Below are positions 23,501 to 35,500 of a DNA stretch of 64,000 nt, piece by piece. The notes under the pieces were generated by a model. It did no database searches, was not told the origin of the DNA, and saw only the letters and a program-made list of their open reading frames with translations. The DNA is from Anas platyrhynchos (lineage: Eukaryota; Chordata; Aves; Anseriformes; Anatidae): contig NC_092613.1 in NCBI RefSeq assembly GCF_047663525.1, positions 6,349,501 through 6,413,500 of the forward strand, read 5' to 3'. The first letter of the stretch is position 1; every line of letters begins with the position of its first letter. Position numbers and translations under genes: made by a program.

Positions 23501-26500
23501 CATGCAGAACTGGATCTATCTGCTTAGTTTTTCCCTGCCAAAAGAGGGCTTGGACCTCTTACTAGGTGGATGTGCAGGAAATTGCTTTCCTTCAACTGTT
23601 AGACAGAACAGGCATCCTTCTTTCTCATGAAAAGTACTCCTGCTTCAGGGTTCTGCTTAACCTGGAAAATATATTGAAATAAATAAATAAACCCACCACC
23701 AACAGACAAAACAGCATATTTACATATGCTGCATGACCACTGACCTGTTAGTTTTATTAATGTGCCTCCCTCCCTGTCCCACTGACCCAGGTCTGATTTC
23801 TCCCTCTGGTGCCATCTGTGCTGAGCCTGTCGGTGTTTCAGCTCTGTCCTGTGTCTCAGAGCAGACAAAAAAGATGAAGAGAAAATCAGTGTCCTGAACC
23901 TGATTGTGACTGAATCCAAACCAAAGATTTCTGAGGTTCCAAAGCTTCTAGTTTAACCTTCTTTACAATTTTGTGTTTTCTTGTTTCAAGTCGAATGAAA
24001 GTTTCTTGGAGCCATGTTTTGGTAGAGGTTCAAATGAAGAAAAATCATACGATGAAGTGACATGTTATTTTTAGAGTGGAAATAGAAGTGAAATGAAGTT
24101 CACTTTTTTGAAGTTCACTTTTTTGAAGTTCACTTTTTTGAAGTTCACTGAAGTTCATCTAACTTTAGTTATTGAACATTTAAGGTATCATGCAAGATTT
24201 TATCTAATTTCTCTACATCAACAGAGGCAGCAGGCAGGTCTTCCTGTCTTACGATAAATGCTGATGACAGAAAGGCAAGTTGTTCTTTGGAAGTACCTAT
24301 TTCTTAATTTAAATTTAAACTAGGTGCAACTTTATATATAGTCTCTCGTTGTGTCTTTCAGTGCACAGCAGGGTTGTTGGCTTTTGTGTGAGATTTTCTA
24401 TAGAGTTAGGATATTGTTCATAGACTTGTGCTGTGGGGAGGTGAGAGCCTTTAGATATTTGGGAACAAAATATTTTATCTAATTGTGAGCTGCTGGAGGT
24501 GGGGACCATATCTGGGTGTCCTTTATAGAGCTTTATTCTTATATTTCTTTGGAACAATGAAAATGATTCTGCACACCGGGTGACTTGAAAAAAAGTCACT
24601 CCCTCCTAGTAACATTTAATATTTCAAATGTAATAGGTTCATTTAAAAATCTTTTAAAAAAATATCTCTGTTTTGTTAGAGTCTATTGGATTGTCTGACG
24701 ATGCCAATCCATCCTAGCAAAGCCCACAATTTCTGGTTTCATCCACTGTCCCATTTGCGTCTTGTCACTGCTGGAACTGTAATAACCGAACAGAAGCTTG
24801 GGGTTCACCTCTTCTCACTCCTGAATTTGGTGTGGTTATTTACTCTGGTGCAAATCAGTGCCGTGAGCTGAGATCCTGCTGCAGCCAGCTGCAAGCCCAA
24901 GGGGCAAGGATGATAAGACAAGAACTTTTATTAGACTAACTGATATAATTGGAAACACAGACAAGGTTTACAGTTCAGAGCCCCTTCATCAGTATGAAAG
25001 TACACATTTTTTCTAATTTGATGCGGTTAAAACATCAGGAATCAATATCAGTACTGCTAAATAAGTACAAGACAGCAAGACCTTGAGATTTCTAAACAAG
25101 GGGGCAAATCTTCAGGTGTTTGCATTTTACCCAAGGTTTTGCTCCTGCTCCAAGCCAGAGGTAAATGTAGCCTTCCTCCAGATTCTGCAGGCAGATTCTT
25201 TACCTATAACAGGGGATGATGACGATGACTGGCTTTTACAAAGAGCTTGGAGACTACTGACGTAAACATGCCCTGGGAGCAGGATGTCTCAGTGCTATTA
25301 TTAGTATTTCATAAACTCTTTGTTTGTCCATTCCATCACTCCAGACATGCCTGTCACCTTTTCCTGCTCTAGCCTTCCAAGACCATCAGCTGCTCTCACA
25401 GTTTTGCTTCCACCACATCTCACATCAAAGGACCACGTGTTGTGGGAAAAGCATCTGTCTACTTTAGATTGCCCTAATAAACTGGCGGATGGTTTCATTC
25501 TTGCCCACTAATTCTTTTATGTGAGCACCAGTGAATACTGCTTCTCTCTTCTCTAATCCTTCTGCCTTAGACATAATTAGACTTCTAGCACCTCAATCAG
25601 AGGCTTCTATTTTCTGTCTCCTTTGTTTCTGCTGATGGAGTGGATCCATATTTCATTAGCCCTAGTGTTTTCTACTGCATCTTTTCCACTTTTATCATTT
25701 CTTTTTTGAGACTGAGAAATGCAATAGGGATTCACAACATGGTTTATGTGATAATATTTTGCATTTTGTATTTGATTCCTTCCTAATAACAACCAGTACT
25801 GAAGTAGCCTTTTCAGCTAAGAACTCAATCAATGCTGCATTTCTCTTTAACATAGAATATGTGGTGACGAGATAGACGGCGGTACAATGACCATCCAGAA
25901 AGCCATACAACTTCTGTGCTCCTCCGATGACAAATACCAGGCCATGGGTGCTTATTACCTCCAGCACACCTGCTTCCAGGATGAGTCTGCCAAGCAAGAG
26001 GTGAGCAAACTCCTTCAGAGCTCTGCTGTCATACTGGATGTGGTGCCACATGAGGTGGATGAAATTGGTTGTCCTCAGCAGCAAGGTCCTTTTGATTTTC
26101 ATGATGGAGCCTCATAACACGTTAGTCCCACGCAGGAGTTAATTAAGTAGTTTTTTCAACTATTAGTGGCCACTTTCTCTTAATAGCAGTCAGGTCAGTA
26201 TTTTAACACAGGGGAATAGTTAGCAGGCAGCAGAGGAGGCTGTGACTGTATTATCACCCTAACCCGTTGTGATAGAGATGGAAGGGTTAGGGTGGTATGG
26301 GAGCTGCCACCCAAACACACAGTTGTCTTCTGGAGGCATCTGCACCTGCTTCCACGTGAATTTTCTGCAATCTCAGAGCTGCAGTGTCAGAGCCACATAA
26401 AATTGCCCTAAATCCCACTGTGCATTGCTCAATGACATTTCAGCCATCTATTCAAGCCAACGGGTTCATCAGTGGTCACGTACAAAGATGGTTGGCCAGG

Positions 26501-29500
26501 CAGAAGCCCTCCTTACAGCAAAGTTTATTTTTCTTATGCTCTTGCTTTCTGCTTACTAAATTTATGGCACCATGCAGCAAGGGAGGCAGTTTCAATGCTG
26601 GATCTGCCGTAGCAAGACTGTCACAAAAGTTTATCTGCGTCCTGGCATGTTTGCAGTCATGTAAATGCGGGTTTCTCAAGACAGCATCTGCATAAAGGTG
26701 GCTTCCAGTTTTCTGGCAGCGTGGTGGAGCTGCACATGCTGGCACAGGGTGCAGATGTGCCTCTGTGTCCCCGGTGCAGCTGAATTGAATGCAGGGACCC
26801 CAGCCCACGTTGCAGTCGCTAATTGCAGGGTGACCACACCCTTCGTTACCGTTGAAAACACTGTGAGCACCCGCCTGTCCCATCGCTTCCCAGAAAGATG
26901 TGTTAGAGCAGGTATGTGAGTCATCTGAGCGCACACTTGGTTGCTTTTTTTTTTCTTTTTTTTTTTTTAAATGCACTCATTCATTTTCTATTGTCAGCAA
27001 ATCTCCAGCCAACAGGTTTGTTTGTGCGAGCAGGCGCTCCATGTGAGCTTGTGTCCCCAGCAGACTTGGCACAGGGGGAATCCTTCAGCAGGAGCCCCCA
27101 GTGGTTTGGAGAGCTTGGATGTTGTTGGTTTTTTGTTTTTTTTTTTTGTTGTTTGAGCAGAGAATTTGCTCTGCCTTCAAACACCCATGGTGTGCATGCA
27201 GTGTCCTGCAGCTCAGGGCTCCGGCCCCTTCCCAGTGCCACCCCTGCCCATACCCTTCCCTCTTCTCTGCTGGAGCACGGCCCAGTACTGCTGGCTGCCC
27301 CCGAGGGTGTTTACGCTCTGCCGTGACCGCAGCTCAGCCTGTGATTTCAGGCTGCAGATAAATTACCATGTCATGTCATTGCATTGCTATGGATGGCCCC
27401 TGTTGTAGGCAGGGCAACATTTTTTCCTGATGTCAACGGATGGAGGTAGGTGAAAGTTTGTGGGAACAAACACATTTACACCAGCCAAAAATTCAGCCCA
27501 TGGCCATTACTCATAGGCATCCACTTCCAGAGTCTGAGCTCTAACCTCAAGGACAGCACCCTGGTGCCACGGCTGATGGCAAGAACCAGCCGTGCTGTCT
27601 GAGGGCTCCAGCCATCCTCCTCTGCCAGGTCCCGTGAGTAGGTTCCACGCTGACTCCTTGCAATTATAGCTGTCCTTCTCCTGGCGATGCTCTGCACACC
27701 AGGCCGATGTCAGCACGTCTCTCCTGGTGCAGGTCTATCGGCTCGGGGGAATCGCCAAGCTCGTCGAGCTGCTCCGCAGCACGAACCAGAACGTACAGCG
27801 GGCAGCGGCTGGAGCCCTCCGAAATCTGGTCTTCAGGAATCCGACCAACAAGATAGAAACCCGGCGGCAGAACGGGATAAGGGAGTGCGTGAGCCTCCTA
27901 CGGAGGACAGGGAACACCGAAATTCAGAAGCAGCTGACAGGTACGTGACAGACTGCCAAGAGCCCCTCAGCTGGTGTCAGCCCAGACACCTCGAGCCTCT
28001 GAGGAGCTCACCCCATGCTCCCATCCCATGCTGCCCGACACACAGAGCCATGGTGCTGCCACACCAGAAAGAGGATGTTTTGTGGTCCTGTTGCATGAAA
28101 TGGCAACCAAAGACACAAAGCAGAGCAGGTCCTTGCCCTTCGGTGTCCTGCAGGGGTTCCCCAAATTATAGTTGCTCATCAGGGCTGTGCCTCTTCCAGG
28201 TTTTCCTGATGTTGTCTGGCCATTCCCATGCCTTCCTGGCCCTCTGGACCCTGTGCAGGGAAGGACAAGGGTATTGGTGATCCCGGTACAGCTGGACAGG
28301 TCGTCTGGTTGGGGTCTCTCCTTTTCTTGAAGGATTGACTTGAATTCATTGGTGCCGGTCACCCCCAGCTGTACCTGAGGTCCTGTGTGCAAACCTCCGT
28401 GAGATCCCTGGAGAGATGCCTTCCTCCCGTAACCTGATTACAACATAAACACCAATTCTGGGAGGAGGGATGATGCTTAGATGTACACCTCCTCATGATA
28501 TCACACTCCCATTGCCCATCTCCTATGGGGACGGGCAGACTGGGATTTAGGGCAGCCTCTGCACCCTGAGTCCAGATGGTAGGAGCAAGAACATTTTTGC
28601 TGGAATTCACCCTGATCTCAAACTTTCTAATGCATGGTGACCTTCTGCTTGTGTCTTTCTCCTTCCTAGGACTGCTCTGGAACCTCTCCTCCACCGATGA
28701 ATTAAAGGAAGAGTTGATACAGGAGGCCCTCCCCGTCCTGACAGACTGTGTTATCATCCCTTTCTCTGGCTGGTCTGATGGCGGCTGCAACAGGACAAGA
28801 GAAATTATTGACCCAGAAGTTTTCTTCAATGCCACGGGGTGTTTGAGGTGAGTCATCAAGCAGGGACTTAGTGTAGCTTGCTGTGTGTTGACAAGAGCTG
28901 AATCTACGTAAATCCTCTTACAATAAGCTAAAAACCACACTTGCTGCAATGCTGTTAATAATAATAAAAAAAAAAAATCCCTCTGAGAAAGTTTTCCTGA
29001 CTAACAGAGGGTGAAGAAAAAATGTATGCAAAATATTTTTGTAGTAGGTGTTGTTTATTTTTAAGTAGGGTTGCTCTTGTGAAGTCTCTGCTCAAAAACT
29101 GTAAGTTGCTTTGTAATTGGAGAGCTGTAATACTGAAACCTGACAGTGTTCAGCTTAGACCAGGAATCTTGGCACATTTTGCCCTTATATTTTGAGGTTT
29201 CCAGAGAAAATTCTGGTTGCTAGAAAACAAACCGCTCTGAGTTCTGGGTGATATGAAGACTGAATTCTCTATATGGGGAAAACAAGCATTTTCCCACTAA
29301 TTTAAATAACTGTTTCAGTACAGAACAGTCCCACTGCCCTGGACTTTACCTGCCACCCCTGGCCCATGCAGCTTGCTGCGTATTGGCCTCTTTTGCCAGA
29401 TGGGTCACCCCCAAAAGAGGAGGAGCAGACTGAGCCCGGAGTAGTTTACTTTTTCAGAGAAAAGCCAGAGCCCTTTTGTAGAGGATCTTCGTCCTGACTT

Positions 29501-32500
29501 GCTGTTTCTCCTACCACCCTCCTCCACTTGGATGCGAGCACCTTGTCTCACTGGGAACAAGTGGAAAAAAAAAAAAAAAAAAAAAACCTACCTGGTATAA
29601 TTAGGCACTTTCATCAACTGAAGCTCTCCCCGAGGGAGCGCAGCGCCGGCCGCACCCTTACCAGACACGCAGCTAGCAGGAGCTGTATCTGCTTGTGAAA
29701 CAAAATGGGTGAACACGGCAGGGGCCTTCTGAGACTTGATACTATCGTCTTCTGTGGCTGGGAACCGTGTCTGAAAGATAGCGAGCGCTGCTCCCTTCCC
29801 CGTCTTGGAAAAACCTTCCCCGTGCAACTGCACGTTGCGGTGTGGAAGGATGCAGCCCCCCCGTTTTGAGACCATCTGAACCCACCGATGCTGCAACACA
29901 GCTCGTTAAAATGAAGGAAAGAGAGCAGGGACAGTGTAAAACCAGATTTCCATGGAGAGTAGCTCCAGGCAGGCTCTGCCCCTGTCCTGCAGGCTGCAGC
30001 AGCAGGGTCCTGCTGAGGACGGCCCTGGTGGATGGCAAGGGAGCTGGGAAGGTGTGGGGGCAGGGGGAGCGTGGAAAGTGGGGTGAGATGGTCGGGAGCC
30101 CCTGCTCTGCGGGGGGAACCAGGCCAGCTCTGACTCACTGCGCTGCAACAGCATCACGCAGGGATGAGAACAGCCTTGGGTTTGCCCTGGGCTCAAGCCA
30201 TTGCTGCTCAAGCATTTCTGGATTGCAGATGAATTCATGTTAATGAAGAGGCTGCAAATCACAGTGAACATCAAATCCAGTTCTGGAACGCCTGGAGTGA
30301 ATATCTCACAGCGACTGCCAACCTCTCTTTGTTTTTCATTTGCAAGCTACAAGGCAATAAAACAGGGAAGAAAAAAAAAAAAGGCAAAAAACGTTTCCTG
30401 TTACTGGAAAAACTCCCCAGTCCTGGCAGCAACCTGCTGGGCACTCAGGAATGAATGAGGAGCTGGGCAATCCCACTGGTCAGAGCCATTGCTGCTCCTC
30501 CCCAGGTCCTTCCCATTCCCTACGCAGACATTGCTGTAGACCCTGTGTAGTTGTAGTTCCATGTTTACAATCATTTGCATGTTCGTGTTTTTTTTATTTT
30601 TATTTTTGGACACAAGGAGGCAATGAGTCTGTGTAACATCATGTGTGGCCTCTGATCATTCTCACTAGGAGGATGTCTGCTATACAGCGTTCCTTAAGAG
30701 GACATTTGCCCCTATGGAATCAATCCAGAAGAGCAAAATGAGAGCTCTGCACCACTGCAATCATACAGAAGGTCCTTGCTGAACATAGGAAAAAAAAAAT
30801 AAATAAATTAAATCAGGGCCGTAATGAGAAAAGAGCTGATAGAGACTAGTGAGTGAAGCCAACTAATTCTCTCTTCTTATTCCCTCCTGACGTGCTCTGC
30901 CACGGCTCTCTTCAGAAACCTGAGTTCTGCAGACATGGGGCGCCAGACCATGAGGAATTACCCTGGCTTGATCGATTCAGTCATGACTTATGCCCAGAAC
31001 TGCGTGGCTTCGAACCGACCTGATGACAAGGTACCAGCTGCTCCTCCTCGGCTCTTTGCCTGGGTTCAGCCCCGTAGTTACTCATTGCAGCTTTCAGAAT
31101 ATCTCCAAACCCCTTTCAAACAAGCTTGAGAGGGGACTGGGCTCTTTGTGGCTGCTTTTGACCTGCCAAATCCCAGTGCAATCTGTCATAGCATTACAAA
31201 TCTGCTGTGCTCTTGGCCTAAAGTAGATGTCTATTTTACAATTTCCCTTTACCAAACACAGAGCCACAGCAAAATAATTTGGCTCCCAAGCCCCCAGAAT
31301 GCTCCCCTCCCTCATCTTCCCACCCAGGATCCTTCCAGCATCTAAACCTCCATCTCTCACCCTACCAGTCCGCTGACTGTGACACTGATCACTATGTATA
31401 AAAGGCACTTTTTTTTGGACAAAATAGAGTTTATAGCACATTTTCAGGAGCTCAACATCTGCTATGGTAGCCAGACATCCCAGAGCCTCCAGTACGATGC
31501 CTATTAAAACCAAAAATATTTCAAATGAGCTCAGGATTGAGCAAATCCTCTTTAGGGGACAGCTTTTTTAAAACAAGCAAACAAACAAAAAACACAGTTC
31601 CAGCAGAAGATACTGAAGCCAGGTGTTTGGAAATGTAACTGTGTGTTTTGGTGTTGGCTGCAGGTATCTAGTATCAAGACTTGATGCAGTTTAGCTGCTA
31701 GAAAAGATAACTATGGCATGGTAGATGTCCTCTCTGTACCTATATACAGTGCTGCTCCATATTTCTGCCTAATGTGACCCTTGCGTTTTTGTTCTGGGGG
31801 TGATTTCAGTCTGTGGAGAATTGCATCTGCATCCTGCACAACCTCTCCTACCGCCTGGATGCCGAAGTTCCCAACAAATACACCCAGCTCAACCACATGG
31901 CCCGGAGTGTTTACATGGACAAAACTCTCACAGGCTGCTTCAACAGCAGGAGTGGCAAAATGGAGGTAAGACACGCTGCAAAGGGCTTGGAAATGTGATG
32001 TTCAGCCCCAGGCAGGGGCTGCAAGTGAGGAGCAGGATCTGAACTTCCCATTTCTCATCTCTTTGTAGAATGACGAGTATGGTGTCCCCCTTCCTGAGGA
32101 GGATTTTAAACCCAAAGGGCCCAGCTGGCTCTACCACTCCGATGCCATCCGCACCTACCTGTCCCTGATGGATCAGAGCAAGAAGGATGCCACCCTGGAG
32201 GCTTGTGCTGGAGCCCTGCAGAACCTCACTGCGAGCAGGGGGCTGGTAAGTGCTGCTCTCCCCTGCAGACACACAACCAAACCCATCAGCACCTTATGGT
32301 AGTCAGGAAGGGAAATGTCCTCCTTAAACTACTGCACTATTGCAGAGCTTTCCACAGTGGAAAGATCCATTAAGATCCATCTCAAGTTCTTATAAATGCC
32401 AAAAATTTGTTCACATGGGGGCTAGAATCAGTGCCCCATGGGTCTATCCCAGGTCCGTGCGCCTTTCCAGGGGCTCCTCCGAGTTTCCTCACTCTGTAGG

Positions 32501-35500
32501 TCATATCACCAGCATCTATTTTACTGGCACGTCCCCCAGGACACCAGTGAGGATGTGCACAGATGTGGACAGTTGTCCTTAAAGCATGGAGAATGCTTTA
32601 AGGGATGTGCGTGTGCCGACCATGTGTGTGTTTCCTAAGCAGGAGGTGGCTCTAATAACAGGGTGGGTTGTGCTGTGGATTGTGGATTGTGCTCACACCA
32701 GAGCTGCTTGTAAAATTACCCTTGCAGATGTCCTGTACACGCTGGTGTGGCAGCACGGAGGTGACACGGGCTGTGTGACACTGTGGACATTGCAGGGGCT
32801 CGGGGCTGGCAGGGGACACATCACGACAACAGCTCCGCTCGCAGTGCCCAATATCGCTGCCCTGGGCATGTCCTCACAGGCTGCATTCACAAGGACAAAC
32901 CCCGACTTGTCTGTGTCGAACTTCATCAATTCCAATTTAAATAAGATGGCTAGGGAGATAAAGGGGTAATTATTTCGTACGTAGGAGAGGTGTGTCACGT
33001 GTGCGAAGCGTTCCACCCAGAAACACGGCGTGACTCACGGAAGGAGCCTGTGCTGCTGGGACGGCATTAACCTGCCAGCTCCGATCTCCTGGGAGCTTTT
33101 GTTCCGAGTCTTTCTTTTGTGTTACAAGGCTTTCAGTGTGAAATACTTAGGGATTTTTTTTTTCTTTTCCCATTTAACAAAACCGTGCCACTAATAACAA
33201 TGGGGAGGAAGGCTGGCACGGGAAGGGTAGAGCTGATCGGAGACACAGGGCTGGAGCTACGTGCTCCATGGAAATGAAAAGGCTTTCAGCAATCAAGATC
33301 ATTACACAAGAATGTTTTCTTTGGGAGGAAGAAAACAAACAAACAAACAAAAACAGTTCTGCCAGTGGTGCAACAACTTACTTCAGACTTCTCGCAGGGA
33401 GGGTTGGAATGGCCCTGGATGTGCAGAAGTGGCTTTGGTTTTCAAAGGTCTTGCTCCAGCTCAGAGCTGGAGGTGGGGTGAGCTGCTGGGTCTGTTGTCA
33501 CTAAAAGGAAAAAGAAAATAGGGAAGAAGCTTGCAAAGCTTACTATAACCCTTTAGCTTTCAGAAGAAGAGTCTGAATCTCTTCCCACTCTCACCTTTAT
33601 ACATCTCAGTCCCACTGGTGTGAGTCTGTAACACAGCATCTGTGCATCTTTGGAGCACAGGAAGGAAATTGAGTCTCAGCCCCATGGAAGGGGTCACCTT
33701 CCAGCCTGTTCCCATGTCACTGCTGATGGATGTGTGTCACTCTAAGGGCATGATGCACTCCAGCAGCCTGCCTGGTGCTGCAGTAGTCAAGAAGGTCAGA
33801 TTAAACTCCATTAATAAGTGGGCAATGTATTATTGGTATGTGCTTCAAAGTCCATGAGCACTCAGCGGCATTGGCTACACCCTAAGGTCTTCTAGATTTA
33901 CGTAAACAAACATGAAATCAGGAACCAAGATGTGTACTTTTGGCCTTTGGCTTGTTTCTTAAAGCATTATGAGCATTAGCTGTTTCTGCTCCAAAGCAGC
34001 CTATTACCTGTGGCACAACAGGGAGCTGAGCAAGGGCAATGTGGACGTGAAAGGTAAAATCTCTCCAACTACTGGGAATATCAGTTAGGCAACCAAGTGT
34101 GTCCCCCCCCCCCAGGCCTCCAGAAGGAGTCCCAGTTGTATGACAGAGGATGGGAGGCTGACTTTGCAAACTCCTATGGAGAAGAGGGGTAAATGACAAA
34201 GTAAGTGGGAGTACGCTAGGAAAAGGTGTTATGCAGATGGGTATTTTATAGCATGGTTGTGTTTGTCTGAACCTGCACATCGTTGCAGTTGTGTCCTTCC
34301 AGCATGGGAAGTCATGAGACATCACTGTTCTGTCTCCTAGATGTCCAATGCGATGAGCCAACTGATTGGTGTGAAGGAAAAAGGTTTGCCTCGCATAGCA
34401 CGGCTCCTGCAGTCCAACAGCTCTGAAGTTGTCCGGTCCGGGGCTTCTTTGCTGAGCAATATGTCCCGACATCCTGTTCTCCACAAAACCATGGGTAAGT
34501 AATTTCCACCGCAGTGGATTCCTGAACAATGTCTAGTTTCTACCTCTCTAACATATGCCCACCTCAATTTATAAACCCCATAACAGGACTCAGCCAGACT
34601 GGGCAAAACGGTGTCACTTGTTCTGGTCAGAAGGACCATTACAAGTGATATACGAAGGCTTAGCAACATGCCTGCTATCTCAGTCTCTACAAGCCTGTGG
34701 TGTGCTTTATAGATAATGACAACTCTGCAAGGTCATGAGGATGTAGTGCAGATGATAGTTTTTGGGGAACTGAGTTGGACTTGACTACCCATAGCCAAAA
34801 TCATTACCTTTCCAGAAGCCTGCAGCGCTCATCTTAGCTCTAAAAAACAAGGATAGGCTATTATGCTATTACCATCCAGCATTATTAGTGCCTCCTTCAG
34901 GGGATAACACTGCATTCTTGCATTGAATAGTGCTAACACAAATAATGTCATTCACCTCTGCTAGGTTTTATTTAAATGTTGATTGGAACATTCCACCTCT
35001 TTAGCTCACCAGGTGCTCCCAGATGTATCACGTCTCCTGTCATTCCAGTCTGGAAATACCAACAGCTATGGCGAGATCATGACATCAGCTTGTTACACTC
35101 TGAGGAACCTCATCATGTCCAACCCACACCTGGGAAAGTGTTACCTGACAAGCAACATGTTAAATAATGTAGTAAGCCTGTGCCGAAATGGGTGAGTTTG
35201 GGGCAGAAGGCATGGAGAGGGTCATACGTAGACATTTTTGAGCCCCTGTACTCTATGCAAAGCCAGATTAATATCAGAGCCTTCAGAAAACACTTCAGAG
35301 CCACAGTGAAGCATTATTCTTTCCCTGTACCTGTAAATTGAGAGTGCAGATGCATTTCGAGCATGCTGGTAGAGACAAATCCTCAGCAGTGGTTTCTTGG
35401 AAACAGATATGAGCCATCCAGGGTGGGATTTGTAAAAGGGCCTCAGGAAATTTGCTCACTGATTTTTAAGAAAGTATAAAAGGAACTGAGGGACCAACAT

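Larger units (their letters stand above)
17771..25855 (+). other. PKP1 intron 3
   Basis: An 8.1 kb intron without a recognised exon. It holds a perfect 15-bp inverted repeat with a 3-nt loop (18441-18473), a 15-bp tandem repeat (24095-24158) and a probable ancient dispersed repeat (about 24905-24995). AP-1-type heptamers occur at 17913, 18194 and 18307. Confidence 0.85.
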
